A stretch of 7,353 nt of DNA. It comes from an uncultured Coprococcus sp. Its GTDB lineage: Bacteria > Bacillota > Clostridia > Lachnospirales > Lachnospiraceae. The notes under the pieces were generated by a model, which saw only the letters and a program-made list of their open reading frames with translations, did no database searches and was not told the origin of the DNA. The stretch's first letter is position 1; each line of letters begins with the position of its first letter. The stretch lies in contig USSH01000119.1 in the NCBI GenBank assembly GCA_900557435.1, forward strand, positions 1 to 7,353, written 5' to 3'. This document shows positions 5,992-7,353 of this stretch, piece by piece. Position numbers and translations under genes: made by a program.

Positions 5992-5998
5992 AAGGAGG
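5992..5998 (+). promoter_or_regulatory. Ribosome binding site of the PEP-synthase-like gene
   Basis: AAGGAGG lies six bases before the ATG at 6005, which is optimal spacing. It selects this ATG as the start and shows that the short N-terminal region of the protein is real rather than a mis-called start. Confidence 0.85.
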
Positions 5999-6004
5999 CT
6001 GAAA

Positions 6005-7353
6005 ATGAGTAAAATAATCTCTTCAAAGGCGGATGTGTTGAAAAGTTTATATGGACAATTAAAATTTTCAAGAATAGAAAAAATGATGATCGTGACAGGA
6101 GAGGAATTTGGCACAGATCCATCTGGTGCAGCGGAAGCTGTTGCCAGAGAATTTGAAGGAAGAAAGATTGTGGTCAGAAGTTCTTCGTCCGCCGAGGATG
6201 GCATGAATAGTTCAAATGCAGGACACTTTGAGAGTATTTTGAATGTCGATTCAAGTGATAGGGAAAAAGTTAAAGAGGCTGTGCGGTTGGTGCTGGAATC
6301 ATATAAAATGGACATAGATGACATTTCAGGAGAGCAGGTATTGCTGCAGACTCAGACAGATGATATACGCTGCAGTGGTGTTATATTTTCCAGAGAATTA
6401 AAAAAGAACAGACCATATTATGCGATAAGTTATGATGAGGAGTCTACGGATGCAGTGACAAGTGGACGTGGCGGAAAGACTGTGTACATTCTCAGAAATG
6501 TGGAAGAAAAAAGTTTGCCAGATTACTGGGCAGCCCTTATAAAATCCATGAGAGAACTTGAAGGCATATTTCAGGAGTATCCGATTGATGTAGAATTTGC
6601 CGTGAATTCGCACAATATCGTAACGATATTTCAGGTCAGACCACTGGCGGCAAGTATAAAAGCTGCCAGAAGTCCCATATCGGATGAAGAGATATTTGAA
6701 GCAGCCAAAAGAGCTGGACAGGCGTATAGCAGTATAAGCGATAAGCTGGGTGACCGAAATACGATATTGTCAGATATGGCATTTTGGAATCCTGCGGAGA
6801 TGATCGGAGAGAATCCACACCCGCTTGATTATTCGCTGTACAGGGAGATTATAACGTCATCAGCATGGAATCAGGGACTTAGCTATATTGGATATAAAGA
6901 AGTAGATGGCGATCTGATGTATAAACTTGGCAATAAGCCATATATATCGCTGAAAAAATCATTCCTTGGACTTATGCCTGACGATGTTGACGACAGGCTG
7001 GAGAAGAAACTTCTTGAATATTATGATCAAAAGTTGATAGCAGATCCGGCGGCTCATGATAAGATTGAGTTTGAGATAGCTTTTTCAGAGTATGATTTCG
7101 CCACTGAAGATAAGCTGAAGGAATTGGCTGGGTATGGATTTGACCGCTCAGATATAGAGGATCTGTCGGATTCACTTTTTAACCTGACGAATAATGCAAT
7201 ATGCAATTTCTCTAGAAATAGGATGAAGGATCTGAGGGCGCTGAATGGTCTTCGTGTTCATCGCGAAAACATAAGGAGCAACTGGCTGATGGCTCACAAT
7301 GATGTGATAACGTTGCTTCAATATTTTGTCCAGCTTATAGAGAGCATAAAGCA
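6005..7353 (+). CDS. PEP synthase/PPDK-like ATP-grasp protein (3' end outside window)
   Basis: The first 449 codons of a gene that runs off the window. Residues about 50-215 match the nucleotide-binding domain of phosphoenolpyruvate synthase and pyruvate phosphate dikinase: IVVRSSSSAEDGMNSSNAGH (55-74) corresponds to the VRSSATAEDxxxxSFAGQ motif, GVIFSREL (125-132) to GVMFTRDP, and DVEFAVNSHNIVTIFQVRPL (195-214) to the DIEWAxxxxxxYxLQxRP end of the domain. The second part (about 255-365), with FWNPAEMIGENPHPLDYSLY, KPYISLKKSF and HDKIEFEIAF, is a pattern I associate with a divergent group of PEP-utilising proteins often placed in surface-polysaccharide or unknown biosynthetic loci; that link is from memory. 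The N-terminus is short and lacks the GGKxANLxE motif of classical enzymes. The swivelling phosphohistidine and PEP-binding domains would lie beyond 7353, so activity is undetermined. It sits behind a strong terminator; its promoter is not obvious. Confidence 0.75.
   Translation, partial: MSKIISSKADVLKSLYGQLKFSRIEKMMIVTGEEFGTDPSGAAEAVAREFEGRKIVVRSSSSAEDGMNSSNAGHFESILNVDSSDREKVKEAVRLVLESYKMDIDDISGEQVLLQTQTDDIRCSGVIFSRELKKNRPYYAISYDEESTDAVTSGRGGKTVYILRNVEEKSLPDYWAALIKSMRELEGIFQEYPIDVEFAVNSHNIVTIFQVRPLAASIKAARSPISDEEIFEAAKRAGQAYSSISDKLGDRNTILSDMAFWNPAEMIGENPHPLDYSLYREIITSSAWNQGLSYIGYKEVDGDLMYKLGNKPYISLKKSFLGLMPDDVDDRLEKKLLEYYDQKLIADPAAHDKIEFEIAFSEYDFATEDKLKELAGYGFDRSDIEDLSDSLFNLTNNAICNFSRNRMKDLRALNGLRVHRENIRSNWLMAHNDVITLLQYFVQLIESIK

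Noticed and set aside
5863..6324. A 153-codon - strand frame over the start of the PEP-synthase-like gene
   Set aside because: It runs antisense to clear ATP-grasp motifs and starts within the terminator region; its Ser/Phe/Ile-rich content is typical of an antisense shadow.

Overview
The window looks like core chromosome of a low-to-mid G+C Firmicute of class Clostridia, most likely a Lachnospiraceae-type gut anaerobe. I infer this from the dnaG-rpoD-trmK gene order, strong AGGAGG ribosome binding sites, heavy AGA/ATA codon use, A+T-rich intergenic DNA, and a nucleoside kinase of the clostridial type. The species cannot be named from the sequence alone.

Left block (1-3835, + strand): the 3' end of dnaG (primase), then rpoD (housekeeping sigma factor), trmK (tRNA m1A22 methyltransferase) and a P-loop nucleoside/uridine kinase-like gene. 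Gaps are 13 to 75 bases and no terminator is visible between the genes, so they probably form one macromolecular-synthesis operon. A 9-bp stem-loop lies between rpoD and trmK. The block ends with a four-copy 15-bp tandem repeat, a very A-rich stretch, and a hairpin that can terminate transcription in both directions.

Middle (3841-4239, - strand): a complete type A RNase P RNA gene (rnpB), with a good extended -10 promoter at its right side. It converges on the kinase gene and shares its terminator.

Right block (4384-5891, + strand): a clear sigma-A promoter, then a 5' leader of about 140 bases built from degenerate repeats that include the ribosome binding site. Two tightly coupled genes follow: a probable papain/C39-like cysteine peptidase with no signal peptide, and a small nitroreductase-family flavoprotein. 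A strong intrinsic terminator closes the unit.

Right edge (6005-7353, + strand): the first 449 codons of a large protein with the ATP-grasp (PEP synthase/PPDK N-terminal) fold, followed by a region typical of atypical PEP-utilising enzymes of unknown substrate. It runs off the window.

Most of the window is ordinary housekeeping DNA. The parts most worth a second look are the peptidase-nitroreductase pair with its repeat-built leader, the atypical PEP-synthase-like gene, the UGU (not GGU) in the RNase P RNA L15 loop, and the shortened nucleoside kinase.
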